Source of the DNA: an uncultured Eubacteriales bacterium
Lineage (GTDB): Bacteria > Bacillota_A > Clostridia > Oscillospirales > Oscillospiraceae
Direction of reading: 5' to 3'
Assembly (NCBI GenBank): GCA_949451265.1
Contig: CASTQR010000121.1
Location: 1 to 5,413, forward strand
Length of the DNA stretch: 5,413 bases
A program made the position numbers and the translations under genes. Under the pieces are notes generated by a model. It did not search any database. It was not told where the DNA came from and saw only the letters and a program-made list of their open reading frames with translations. Below are positions 1 to 5,413 of this stretch, one piece after another (within the stretch, counting starts at the first letter, position 1; every line of letters starts with the position of its first letter).

Positions 1-459
1 GCGCTGTACTGCCTGTCCGCCACGGCGGAGCGGGACGGCATGGAGCTCATCGCCGTGGTCATGCACGCCCCCACCTCCAACGACCGCTTTGACAGCGCCA
101 AGGCTTTGCTGAGCTATGGCTTCGCCAACTACGCCATCACCCCGGTGTACCCGGAGCAGGCCATCCCCCCGGTGCCCGTGCTGCTGGGGACGAAGGACAC
201 GGTGCAGCCCGTGACGCAGCGTGAGTGCTCCATCCTGCTGGAGAAGAATAAAACCGGGACGGTCACCACCCAGATGGCCCTGGCGGAAAGCGTGGAGGCC
301 CCGGTGGAGGCGGGCCAGAAGCTGGGGGAGCTGAAGGTGCTGGTGAACGGGGAGCAAGTGGATACCATCGACCTGGTGGCGGCGGACGAGGTGCCGCGCT
401 TAGGCTTTGGCGGGATCCTGAAGCGGTTCCTGAATACCCTGTTTTTGCAGGAGGGGTAA
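1..459 (+). CDS. dacA: D-alanyl-D-alanine carboxypeptidase (PBP5/DacA family), C-terminal part
   Basis: Low-molecular-weight penicillin-binding protein that removes the terminal D-Ala from peptidoglycan stem pentapeptides on the outer face of the membrane. The frame is open from base 1, so the 5' end lies outside the window; 152 residues remain. The first residues (ALYCLSATAERDGMELIAVV, then APTSNDRF and LLSYGFANY) match the strands just after the KTG motif in this family. The catalytic SxxK, SxN and KTG motifs should therefore lie just upstream and cannot be checked here. Residues of about 50-140 look like the beta-rich PBP5 C-terminal domain (VNGEQV, VEAGQKLGEL). The last residues (GFGGILKRFLNTLF) could form the amphipathic helix that anchors such proteins to the membrane. 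It converges with murC. The family call is firm; dacA rather than a paralogue such as dacF is less certain. Confidence 0.9.
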   Translation, partial: ALYCLSATAERDGMELIAVVMHAPTSNDRFDSAKALLSYGFANYAITPVYPEQAIPPVPVLLGTKDTVQPVTQRECSILLEKNKTGTVTTQMALAESVEAPVEAGQKLGELKVLVNGEQVDTIDLVAADEVPRLGFGGILKRFLNTLFLQEG

Positions 460-485
460 GCCTCCCCCCTGGAAGGGGGAAGGCT
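459..485 (+). terminator. Hairpin directly after the carboxypeptidase stop
   Basis: AGCCT and CCCCC pair with GGGGG and AGGCT, giving a 10-bp stem with one bulged A and a six-base loop. The stem starts on the last base of the stop codon. It is followed by GAAAAGG rather than a T run, so alone it is a poor intrinsic terminator. It may protect the 3' end or work together with the next hairpin. Confidence 0.45.
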
Positions 486-488
486 GAA

Positions 489-516
489 AAGGCCCGCCGG
501 AACTCCGGCGGGCCTT
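489..516. terminator. Shared bidirectional terminator between dacA and murC
   Basis: A perfect 12-bp stem (AAGGCCCGCCGG / CCGGCGGGCCTT) closes a four-base loop, AACT on the + strand. It lies 3 bases past the murC stop and 29 bases past the carboxypeptidase stop. Read on the - strand, the GC core is followed by TTTTCAG, a short T run that fits termination of murC. Read on the + strand it is followed by TTACGTTATT, a weaker tail. Its position between convergent genes and its symmetry support a shared role. Confidence 0.85.
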
Positions 517-519
517 ACG

Positions 520-1896
520 TTATTCCGCTTCCTTCACTAATGCTTCCCCCGCCAGGTAGATATCCCCCGCCCCCACGGTGAGAAGCAGATCCCCCGGCTG
601 GGCGATCTCCCGCAGCCTGGCGGTCACGTCCTCCAGCGTAGGGCAGTAGATGCTGCCCGGGATCTTTGCCGCCAGATCCGCCGACGAGATGCCGGTGTCG
701 TTGTCCTCCCGGGCGGCGAAGATCTCCGCCAGCAGGGTCACGTCGGGCCGCTTCAGCACCTCCACAAAGTCGTCGAACAGCTCGTGGGTGCGGGAGTAGG
801 TGTGGGGCTGGAAGGCGCACACCACCCGCTTGTGGCCCAGGGCCGCCGCCGTGTCGAACAGGGAGGCCAGCTCACCGGGGTGGTGGGCGTAGTCGTCGCA
901 CAGCTCGGCACCGTTGAACGTCCCCTTGTACTCGAACCGCCGCCCGGGTAGGCGGAAGTCCCGCATCCCGTCCTCCATCGCCCTGCCAGGGATATGGAGG
1001 GCGATGGCCGCGGCGGCGGCGGCGATGGCGTTCTTCACGTTGTGGACGCCGGGCACCGACAGATCCAGGTGGGCGTACTTCTCCCCCTTGTACATCACGT
1101 CGAAGGAGCCGAAGCCGTGATCCATGGTAAGGCGGGCGGCGTGGACATCCCCCTTTTCAATGCCGAAGGTGAGCACGGGCCGGGTCTCCCCCTCCAGCAC
1201 GTGCATGGTGTTGGCGTCCTCGCAGTTGGCCACAATCAGGCCGTTCTCCGGCACCCGGTCGGCGAACTTGCGGAAGGATCGCTCCACGTCCTCCAGATCC
1301 TTGAAGAAGTCCAGGTGGTCGGCCTCCACATTGAGGATCACCGCCACCGTGGGGTAAAAGGACAGGAAGGAATTGCAGTACTCGCAGGACTCCAAAATGA
1401 TGGTGTCCCCCCGGCCCACCCGGTGGCAGGCCTCCAGCAGGGGCAGAGTGCCGCCGATCATCACCGTGGGGTCGGCCTGGGCCGCCATGAAGATGTGGGT
1501 GCACATGGAGGTGGTGGTGGTTTTCCCGTGGGTGCCGGAAATGCACAGGGCGTTTTTGTACCCCTGCATGATGGCCCCCCAGACCTGGGCCCGCTCAAAG
1601 ACGGGGATTCCGCTGTCCAGGGCGGCTTTAATCTCGGGGTTGGAGTCGTGGACGGCGGCGGTGCGCACCACGCAGTCCGCCCCCTGTACGCTCTCGGGCA
1701 GGTGGCCGATCACCACCTGAATGCCCAGCTTCCGCAGGTGGATCACGGTGGCGCTCTCCTTCTGGTCGGAGCCGGTGACCTCCACCCCCGCCCCGTGGAG
1801 CACCTCCGCCAGGGAGGCCATGGACACCCCCCCAATGCCCACCAGATGGGCCCGCTTCCCTGACTGCAAATAATCGCGGATGTTCCTCGTTTCCAT
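520..1896 (-). CDS. murC: UDP-N-acetylmuramate--L-alanine ligase (MurC)
   Basis: Cytoplasmic ATP-dependent ligase that adds L-alanine to UDP-MurNAc, the first stem-peptide step of peptidoglycan synthesis. With the start chosen here it is 458 residues, a normal MurC length. Seen in order: N-terminal UDP-binding fold with GIGGVSM (20-26); ATP-binding P-loop GTHGKTTTT (121-129); ESCEYCNSFL (169-178), a variant of the usual ExDESD motif that I associate with Clostridia; NVEADHLDFF (189-198); then C-terminal domain motifs DDYAHHP (334-340), FQPHTYSRT (362-370) and LTVGAGD (439-445). The frame stays open up to an ATG at 1995, but that codon overlaps the spacer of a strong promoter and cannot be on the transcript. 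ATGs exist at 1902 and 1896; only 1896 has good spacing from GAGGG. Transcribed alone from its own promoter, convergent with dacA. No missing motif seen. Confidence 0.97.
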   Translation of the reverse strand: METRNIRDYLQSGKRAHLVGIGGVSMASLAEVLHGAGVEVTGSDQKESATVIHLRKLGIQVVIGHLPESVQGADCVVRTAAVHDSNPEIKAALDSGIPVFERAQVWGAIMQGYKNALCISGTHGKTTTTSMCTHIFMAAQADPTVMIGGTLPLLEACHRVGRGDTIILESCEYCNSFLSFYPTVAVILNVEADHLDFFKDLEDVERSFRKFADRVPENGLIVANCEDANTMHVLEGETRPVLTFGIEKGDVHAARLTMDHGFGSFDVMYKGEKYAHLDLSVPGVHNVKNAIAAAAAAIALHIPGRAMEDGMRDFRLPGRRFEYKGTFNGAELCDDYAHHPGELASLFDTAAALGHKRVVCAFQPHTYSRTHELFDDFVEVLKRPDVTLLAEIFAAREDNDTGISSADLAAKIPGSIYCPTLEDVTARLREIAQPGDLLLTVGAGDIYLAGEALVKEAE

Positions 1897-1903
1897 ACTC
1901 ATT

Positions 1904-1908
1904 CCCTC
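1904..1908 (-). promoter_or_regulatory. murC ribosome binding site, decides the start
   Basis: GAGGG on the - strand lies 7 bases before the ATG at 1896, and only 1 base before the in-frame ATG at 1902. The spacing favours 1896 (protein beginning METRNIRDYL), which also fits the usual short N-terminus ahead of the GIGG motif. Confidence 0.7.
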
Positions 1909-1986
1909 GCTGTTCCAGAACCCCCCAGCCCAGGCGGAGAGGTCAGAAAAACTGTTTTCCGGCGCGATCCTACCATTTAGCAACTC

Positions 1987-2015
1987 ATTATACAATGGGT
2001 TGGGGGAAATTGCAA
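1987..2015 (-). promoter_or_regulatory. murC promoter, housekeeping sigma type
   Basis: On the - strand, TTGCAA (2015-2010) and TATAAT (1992-1987) are separated by exactly 17 bases. The -10 is a perfect consensus and the -35 matches four of six bases. Transcription should begin near 1980, leaving a leader of about 84 bases before the murC ATG at 1896. The preceding gene ends in a strong terminator, so this promoter is probably the main source of murC message. I recognised no known riboswitch in the leader. Confidence 0.85.
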
Positions 2016-2076
2016 CCTGTAAATCAGTATAAGCGGGCCGCGCCCGGTTTAGACGGGGCGGACGTGCCCTTTTTAC

Positions 2077-2113
2077 AAAAAATCCGGCCCCGGCGGGATG
2101 AGCGCCGGGGCCG
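2077..2113 (-). terminator. Intrinsic terminator of the vanW-DUF2461 unit
   Basis: On the - strand an 11-bp GC-rich stem (arms 2113-2103 and 2095-2085, core GGCCCCGGCG on the + strand) closes a seven-base loop and is followed by GA and then six T residues (2082-2077). It starts 15 bases after the DUF2461 stop. This is a textbook Rho-independent terminator that separates the upstream unit from murC. Confidence 0.9.
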
Positions 2114-2128
2114 TCAGCGTTTTACCAC

Positions 2129-2809
2129 TCAGATGGGTTCCCTGGGATCCGGGTCGGCCCAGAGGGTGGAGAAGTAGTCGTAGTACGGCAGGAGGAAGGC
2201 AAACCCCTCCGTCACCCGGTCCGCCAGGGCCGGAGAGTAGATGGCCTCAGTGAGCCCCTCCTCGCGGCCAATGGACAGCACCTTTTTATTGTACCACGCC
2301 GCCAGCTTCGGCTCGGGACAGGGCTTGGGCCGCTTGTACTCCGGCCCCTGGAGGACGAACTCGTCCTGCTTGGCCAGCCTGCTGTGGAGCTTCAGCAGGG
2401 GCTTGGGATCCCGGTCGATCCGGGCCCGGTGCTTCTCCATGGTGAGGGCGGGGGCGTCCCAGAAGCCCATGCCGTAGCTCCAGCCCTCCGGGGCCAGCTC
2501 GAACCAGAACACCGGGTGCCCGCCGGACTCGTTGCCGAACCGGAACAAGGACAGCCACAGGTGGTCCTTATACGGCCCCCGGCCGAACAGCCGCCGGGCG
2601 TCCCGGTAGATCCGGGACACCTTCAGGTTCAGCCCGCACTTGGGGAACCGCTCCAAAAGCGCCCCCTGCACCTGGCCGCCCAGCTCCTTCATGGGGGCCA
2701 GGAAGCAGGTCTGGTACTCCGCCTTGTGCTCCTCAAACCAAGCCCGCTCGTTGTTGAAGCGGATGCCCCACATGAAGTCCACCGTCCGCTGGGAAAAGCC
2801 CTCAAACAT
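2129..2809 (-). CDS. DUF2461-family protein (TIGR02453-like), function unknown
   Basis: A 226-residue protein that I assign to DUF2461 from its motif pattern. The N-terminus has an aromatic-rich start (MFEGFSQRTVDFMWGI), NN at 19-20, WF at 24-25 and K29, equivalent to the family's NN..WF...K pattern. Residues 65-88 contain SRIYRDARRLFGRGPYKDH, the family's RI.RD.RF....PYK signature. The rest is rich in W, F and Y. I see no signal peptide or membrane segment, so it is probably cytoplasmic. Members are widespread in bacteria and, as far as I know, have no established biochemical role. The ATG lies 3 bases after the vanW stop, and its ribosome binding site (GGGAGG, 2823-2818, 8 bases upstream) lies inside the last vanW codons, so translation is probably coupled. 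A strong terminator follows. Family assignment is fairly sure; function is not inferred. Confidence 0.9.
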   Translation of the reverse strand: MFEGFSQRTVDFMWGIRFNNERAWFEEHKAEYQTCFLAPMKELGGQVQGALLERFPKCGLNLKVSRIYRDARRLFGRGPYKDHLWLSLFRFGNESGGHPVFWFELAPEGWSYGMGFWDAPALTMEKHRARIDRDPKPLLKLHSRLAKQDEFVLQGPEYKRPKPCPEPKLAAWYNKKVLSIGREEGLTEAIYSPALADRVTEGFAFLLPYYDYFSTLWADPDPREPI

Positions 2810-2812
2810 GGC

Positions 2813-4654
2813 TCACGCCTCCCAGCCGCCCTCGGGCAGCTGCACGTACTGGGTGGGGGTGGGCTCCGCCGGGGGATCGGTGACGGCGGGCGGGTCGGTG
2901 ACAGCCGGGGGATCCGTCACCACGGGCGGGTCGGTCACCACCGGGGGATCGGTCGTCACAGGCGGCGGGGTCACCGGGGGATCCGTGGTCACGGGGGGCT
3001 CGGTGGGGGGCACCTCCGGGGTGGGCTCCACGCCGGGGCCCACGGCGGGGCCCCAGGGCCCCTCGTCCGCCGGGTTGTAGAGGATCACCTTGTCCCGCTT
3101 GTTATACTTGCTGTGATTCTCAAAGGTGCGGGAGATCAGCTTGCCGTTGGCGTCGTACACGCAGCGGTACACGTCCACCACGTAGCCGGTGTAGGGGGTG
3201 GTCTTGACCTTGGTGGTGCCCCGGGGGATGGTCTCGTCCGGCTGGTACACGGTGGTCCAGGCGGTGGAGCCCTGGGTGTACCGCTGGGTCTCCACCTTGA
3301 TGCCGTCGGGGTTGCTGCCGTAGAACTGCACCGTCAGCTTGCCCCAGGCGCCCCCGGTGGTGTAGGCCACGATCTTGATGGGGAAGCCGGTGTTGTTGCG
3401 GAACTTGAAGTCCAGGCTGGGGTAGTAGATGGTGGCGTCCAGCCCGTTGGGGATATAGCCGGTGGAGAAGGCGTGGCAGGCCCGCCGGACGATCTCCAGG
3501 TTGGAGTACACCGCGCAGTAGTAGAGGCTGGACGACACCTGGCACACGCCGCCGCCGTCCATGGGCACCGTCTCCCCGTTCTGGTAGCCGGTGCTGGGCT
3601 TATAGCCGTTGGCGGCGCTGGGGGAGCCGATGGTACCAATATAGGAGAACACCTCCCCGGGCTGGAGCACCTTGCCGTTGCAGGAGGCGGCGGCCCGGGC
3701 CACGTTGAAGGAGCGGTTGGCCACCCCGTCCATGCTGGTGGTGACCTCCGCCAGCAGGTCCTTGTAGTACAGCCGCTCGTCGCCGGTGGTCTCCGGCGGG
3801 ATATAGTCCAGGGGGATGGTGACGGGCTCGCCGGGGGCCGCCTCGTCCAGCAGCTTCTGGGCCGCCTCCGGATCCACCGTGCGGCCGATGACGGCGGGGG
3901 TCAGCTTGCCGTTGGCGTCCACGCCGGGGGCCTTGGGCTCCATGTGCACCAGGTCCCGCACCACCTTGCCGGACAGCTCCGCCCCGGGGACGGGCTCGGG
4001 CTCCACCTGAAGCTCGCTCCTGCCCTCGGTCAGCGCCTCCTCCACGGCGGCGAACAGGGCGCCGGTGTCCACCTTCTGCCCGTCGTGTCCGGGGGTGACG
4101 GTGACCTCCTCCTCCCCCAGCTCATAGGTAAAGTCCACCGGGTCGATCCGCAGCTCGTCGGCGATGGACTGGATCACCTTTTTCGCCTCGGCCCGCCCCT
4201 CCTCGGTGAAGGAGGCGGCGGACAGGGACATCTGCTGAGGCTCCTGGGCCATGCCCAGCCACAGCGCCCCCAGCTTCCAGAGGGGCTGGCCCTCCTTGGC
4301 GGCGAAGCCCGCGTCCACCGCCGCGTCGGGGGAACAGGCCATCAGCTCGCCGGTGAGCTCCTTCTTCCTGCCGTTTCCGTACAGCAGGGTCAGCTTGCGC
4401 TCGGTGAGCCGCTGCTCCATCTCCTGGGTCACCAGATCCAGCGCGCCCTCCCGGGTCAGCTTGCCCAGGTCGGCCACAGTCTCGCCCTTGTCGTCCACCG
4501 CCACCGCGCCGGGGAGCAGCACCCCGTTGTCCTTCACCCAGGCGCACAGGCCGAAGTAGCCGCCCGCCACCGCCGCCGCCAGGGCTGCGGCGCACAGGCC
4601 GGCGATCAGGCCCATGGGAACCTTTTTCGGGGTCTTCGGGGTCGATTCTTCCAT
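2813..4654 (-). CDS. Membrane-anchored VanW-family protein with peptidoglycan-binding-like domain
   Basis: A 613-residue protein of the VanW/YoaR type. Seen in order: a short charged cytoplasmic tail (1-12, KTPKK); one membrane segment (about 13-37), suggesting N-in/C-out anchoring; a region of about 50-300 resembling one or two PG_binding_4 domains; the VanW domain (about 308-440) with PGEVFSYIG (332-340), DGGGVCQVSSSLYY (366-379) and GYIPNGLDATIYYPSLDFKF (399-418); a G5-like beta segment (about 455-527) ending YNKRDKVILYNP; and a Pro/Thr/Asp-rich tail (about 540-600) built on TDPP repeats. VanW domains occur in some vancomycin-resistance clusters and in many unrelated Gram-positive proteins; their activity is not established. 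There is no vanA/H/X/S/R context here, so this is not evidence of resistance. C371 lies in the conserved GGG-V/I-CQ motif. It is the first gene of a unit with DUF2461; ATG 4654 follows GGGAGG. Confidence 0.92.
   Translation of the reverse strand: MEESTPKTPKKVPMGLIAGLCAAALAAAVAGGYFGLCAWVKDNGVLLPGAVAVDDKGETVADLGKLTREGALDLVTQEMEQRLTERKLTLLYGNGRKKELTGELMACSPDAAVDAGFAAKEGQPLWKLGALWLGMAQEPQQMSLSAASFTEEGRAEAKKVIQSIADELRIDPVDFTYELGEEEVTVTPGHDGQKVDTGALFAAVEEALTEGRSELQVEPEPVPGAELSGKVVRDLVHMEPKAPGVDANGKLTPAVIGRTVDPEAAQKLLDEAAPGEPVTIPLDYIPPETTGDERLYYKDLLAEVTTSMDGVANRSFNVARAAASCNGKVLQPGEVFSYIGTIGSPSAANGYKPSTGYQNGETVPMDGGGVCQVSSSLYYCAVYSNLEIVRRACHAFSTGYIPNGLDATIYYPSLDFKFRNNTGFPIKIVAYTTGGAWGKLTVQFYGSNPDGIKVETQRYTQGSTAWTTVYQPDETIPRGTTKVKTTPYTGYVVDVYRCVYDANGKLISRTFENHSKYNKRDKVILYNPADEGPWGPAVGPGVEPTPEVPPTEPPVTTDPPVTPPPVTTDPPVVTDPPVVTDPPAVTDPPAVTDPPAEPTPTQYVQLPEGGWEA
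2818..2823 (-). promoter_or_regulatory. DUF2461 ribosome binding site inside the end of vanW
   Basis: GGGAGG on the - strand lies within the last sense codons of vanW (W-E-A) and 8 bases before the DUF2461 ATG at 2809. A near-ideal site embedded in the upstream gene is typical of coupled operon junctions and fixes this start. Confidence 0.8.
2871..2960 (-). repeat. 18-base coding tandem repeat, TDPP(V/A)V, in the VanW tail
   Basis: Five consecutive 18-base units encode TDPP plus two hydrophobic residues (2871-2888, 2889-2906, 2907-2924, 2925-2942, 2943-2960), with degenerate units continuing to about 2996. The units alternate between a GGGGGATC type and a GGCGGGTC type (as read on +), so the true duplicated unit appears to be 36 bases. 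The protein product is a rigid Pro-rich stretch outside the membrane, commonly seen as a wall-spanning spacer. Confidence 0.85.
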
Positions 4655-4664
4655 AACGTGACAA

Positions 4665-4670
4665 CCTCCC
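4665..4670 (-). promoter_or_regulatory. vanW ribosome binding site
   Basis: GGGAGG (extended to GGGAGGTT) on the - strand ends 10 bases before the ATG at 4654. The spacing is slightly long but the match is strong. No other in-frame start between it and the ATG competes. Confidence 0.75.
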
Positions 4671-4690
4671 TATGCGAAGCCGCCCAATAC

Positions 4691-4755
4691 AAAAAGCCGC
4701 GGCGGTATCTTTTCCAGCCTTTTCCGGCGGAAAAGCGGACACACAGCGGCATTTT
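4691..4755 (-). other. Possible structured leader element upstream of vanW
   Basis: In the vanW leader, AAAATGCCGC (4755-4746) can pair with GCGGCTTTTT (4700-4691) at 9 of 10 positions. Enclosed is a perfect 7-bp hairpin, CTTTTCC-GCC-GGAAAAG (4735-4719). The closing arm ends in five T residues followed by GTATT, which superficially resembles an attenuator. The outer stem has only five G/C pairs and I recognise no known riboswitch or T-box sequence. The inner hairpin is certain as sequence; a regulatory function is speculative. Confidence 0.3.
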
Positions 4756-4802
4756 GAACCAAAGTGCGGCCCAGCTCCATCCTACGTTTTTACAACGGCA
4801 CT

Positions 4803-4831
4803 ATTTTACCACCATAAATGGAATTGGGCAA
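4803..4831 (-). promoter_or_regulatory. Promoter of the vanW-DUF2461 unit
   Basis: On the - strand, TTGCCC (4831-4826) and TAAAAT (4808-4803) are 17 bases apart, and TGG immediately before the -10 gives an extended -10 (TGn). A run of seven T on the - strand (4850-4844) lies just upstream, where an A/T-rich UP-like element would sit. Initiation near 4796 would leave a leader of about 140 bases. No better promoter is visible between here and the vanW start. Confidence 0.7.
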
Positions 4832-4885
4832 GGAAATTCCCGCAAAAAAAGGTTACAGTTTGGTATCAAATTCTGGGAAACAGGT

Positions 4886-4936
4886 CGCGCCGCGGGGAAC
4901 GGGCCCGAAAAATGGGCCCGTTTTCCCCGCGGCGCG
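4886..4936 (-). terminator. Long inverted repeat after fbp, probable terminator
   Basis: Arms 4886-4906 and 4914-4936 pair over 21 base pairs with a single two-base bulge (TT at 4923-4924 on +) and a seven-base loop. On the - strand it starts 11 bases after the fbp stop. The tail there is ACCTGTTTCCC, with no real T tract, so it is an atypical intrinsic terminator. The inner 7-bp hairpin (CGGGCCC/GGGCCCG) is followed by TTTT on the + strand. It separates fbp from the vanW promoter; 3'-end protection is an alternative role. Confidence 0.65.
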
Positions 4937-4947
4937 GCGCATCCCTG

Positions 4948-5413
4948 TCAGGTTTTGTGGCTCTCCACGATGGCGCCGCTGCGGTAGGCCCGCAGCAGGT
5001 CCAGCAGGTCGTCCACCTGGGCCTGCATCCGGCGGCCGTTGTCGGTGTCGTGGATGGTGGCCCGGCGCTCCAGCCGGTCAAAGATCTGGGAGGTGGAGGT
5101 GATATCCCAGTTTTTCCGGATGGCCTCCGCCCGGCCCGCGAAGGGCTGGTGGGCCACCAGGCGGAAGCAGGCGGAGTTGTAGATCAGCGTGTACCCGGCG
5201 ATGCCGGTGGTCTTTTGGTACGCCTTGCAGAACCCGCCGTCGATGACGATGAGCCTGCCGCCGCCCTTCACCGGGCTCTCCCCCTTCTTGGACTTCACGG
5301 GGACGTGGCCGTTGATGATGTGGCTGTGGGCCTCCTCCAGGCCGAACTCCTTCAGCAGCCCCTCGCACACGGCGGGGTCGTTGTAGAGGGTGTAGTAGGC
5401 GTTTTTCGTCTCC
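4948..5413 (-). CDS. fbp: Fructose-1,6-bisphosphatase class III, C-terminal part
   Basis: Hydrolyses fructose 1,6-bisphosphate to fructose 6-phosphate in gluconeogenesis; class III is the Firmicutes type, a metallophosphatase unrelated in sequence to the classical enzyme. The frame runs off the window at 5413, leaving about 154 residues of a protein usually well over 600. The visible part starts ETKNAYYTLYNDPAV and continues with EFGL, HIINGHVPVK (fragment residues 31-40), KGESPVKGGGRLIVIDGGF, TGIAGYTLIYNS and the end DLLDLLRAYRSGAI, all characteristic of the family's C-terminus. The GHVP segment probably corresponds to the late histidine motif of calcineurin-like phosphatases; that is inference. 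The GTG at 5370 is an internal Val codon, not a start. A long inverted repeat follows the stop, and the next gene has its own promoter. Confidence 0.95.
   Translation of the reverse strand, partial: ETKNAYYTLYNDPAVCEGLLKEFGLEEAHSHIINGHVPVKSKKGESPVKGGGRLIVIDGGFCKAYQKTTGIAGYTLIYNSACFRLVAHQPFAGRAEAIRKNWDITSTSQIFDRLERRATIHDTDNGRRMQAQVDDLLDLLRAYRSGAIVESHKT

Noticed and set aside
994..1863. Open frame on the + strand across murC
   Set aside because: Antisense shadow of murC with Gly/His/Val-biased composition and no family motif. The murC frame carries every expected MurC motif.
1995..2177. Short + strand open frame in the murC-DUF2461 spacer
   Set aside because: It lies over the murC promoter and the DUF2461 terminator hairpin, has no clear ribosome binding site and no promoter of good spacing on the + strand.
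2871..2996. Regularly spaced short repeats resembling a CRISPR array
   Set aside because: The repeats are contiguous with no unique spacers, and they are in frame within the VanW tail, encoding TDPP units.
2813..4654. Vancomycin-resistance gene vanW
   Set aside because: The VanW domain is widespread in Gram-positive genomes outside resistance clusters, and no ligase, dehydrogenase, dipeptidase or two-component genes of a van cluster are present in the window.
4670..4780. 36-residue reading frame in the vanW leader on the - strand (MELGRTLVQN...), ending at the vanW ribosome binding site
   Set aside because: The only AGG lies one base before the ATG, too close to act as a ribosome binding site, and the peptide has no recognisable feature. 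The stop touching GGGAGG is suggestive of a leader peptide but may be chance; conservation in relatives would be needed.
4844..4850. Run of seven T on the - strand as a second fbp terminator tail
   Set aside because: No GC-rich stem lies immediately upstream; the long inverted repeat ends about 35 bases earlier. An UP-like element for the vanW promoter fits better.
2384..4987. Very long open frame on the + strand across the vanW and DUF2461 genes
   Set aside because: It is antisense to two genes with clear family motifs, its translation is a low-complexity Gly/His/Val/Leu mix, and it has no motif or ribosome binding site. High third-position GC on the coding strand removes stops from this opposite frame.

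Overview
The window looks like chromosomal DNA from a high-GC, Gram-positive anaerobe. My best guess is the Oscillospiraceae (relatives of Flavonifractor, Intestinimonas or Lawsonibacter). Three things point there: codon third positions are strongly G/C; MurC has the ESCEY variant of its middle motif, which I associate with Clostridia; and fructose-1,6-bisphosphatase is of the class III (Firmicutes) type. The genus is inference. I see no mobile element, tRNA, rRNA or CRISPR array, and nothing that looks recently acquired.

Layout. The + strand carries only the 3' end of a D-alanyl-D-alanine carboxypeptidase gene (1-459). Everything else is on the - strand. In transcription order these are the 3' end of class III fructose-1,6-bisphosphatase (5413-4948), a membrane-anchored VanW-family protein (4654-2813), a DUF2461-family protein (2809-2129) and MurC (1896-520). 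MurC and the carboxypeptidase converge on a 60-base spacer holding two hairpins, one of them a 12-bp perfect stem suited to stopping transcription from both sides.

Transcription units. I read three on the - strand. The fbp unit ends at a long inverted repeat (4886-4936). The vanW-DUF2461 unit starts at a TTGCCC-17-TAAAAT promoter (4831-4803), has a leader of about 140 bases with possible secondary structure, is tightly coupled at the gene junction (3 bases between stop and start), and ends at a strong intrinsic terminator (2113-2077). murC has its own near-consensus promoter, TTGCAA-17-TATAAT (2015-1987). That promoter excludes the longest possible murC start and helps place the real one at 1896.

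Biology. Most of the window concerns the cell envelope. MurC joins L-alanine to UDP-MurNAc, the first step of stem-peptide synthesis. The carboxypeptidase trims the terminal D-Ala of finished stem peptides outside the cell. The VanW protein has a surface architecture consistent with binding peptidoglycan. The DUF2461 protein has no known role, but its coupling to vanW suggests the two are made together. Fbp is a central gluconeogenic enzyme and appears to be an unrelated neighbour. I found no convincing new multi-gene system. The points most worth a second look are the vanW-DUF2461 pair, the vanW leader, the repeat in the VanW tail and the unusual hairpin after fbp.
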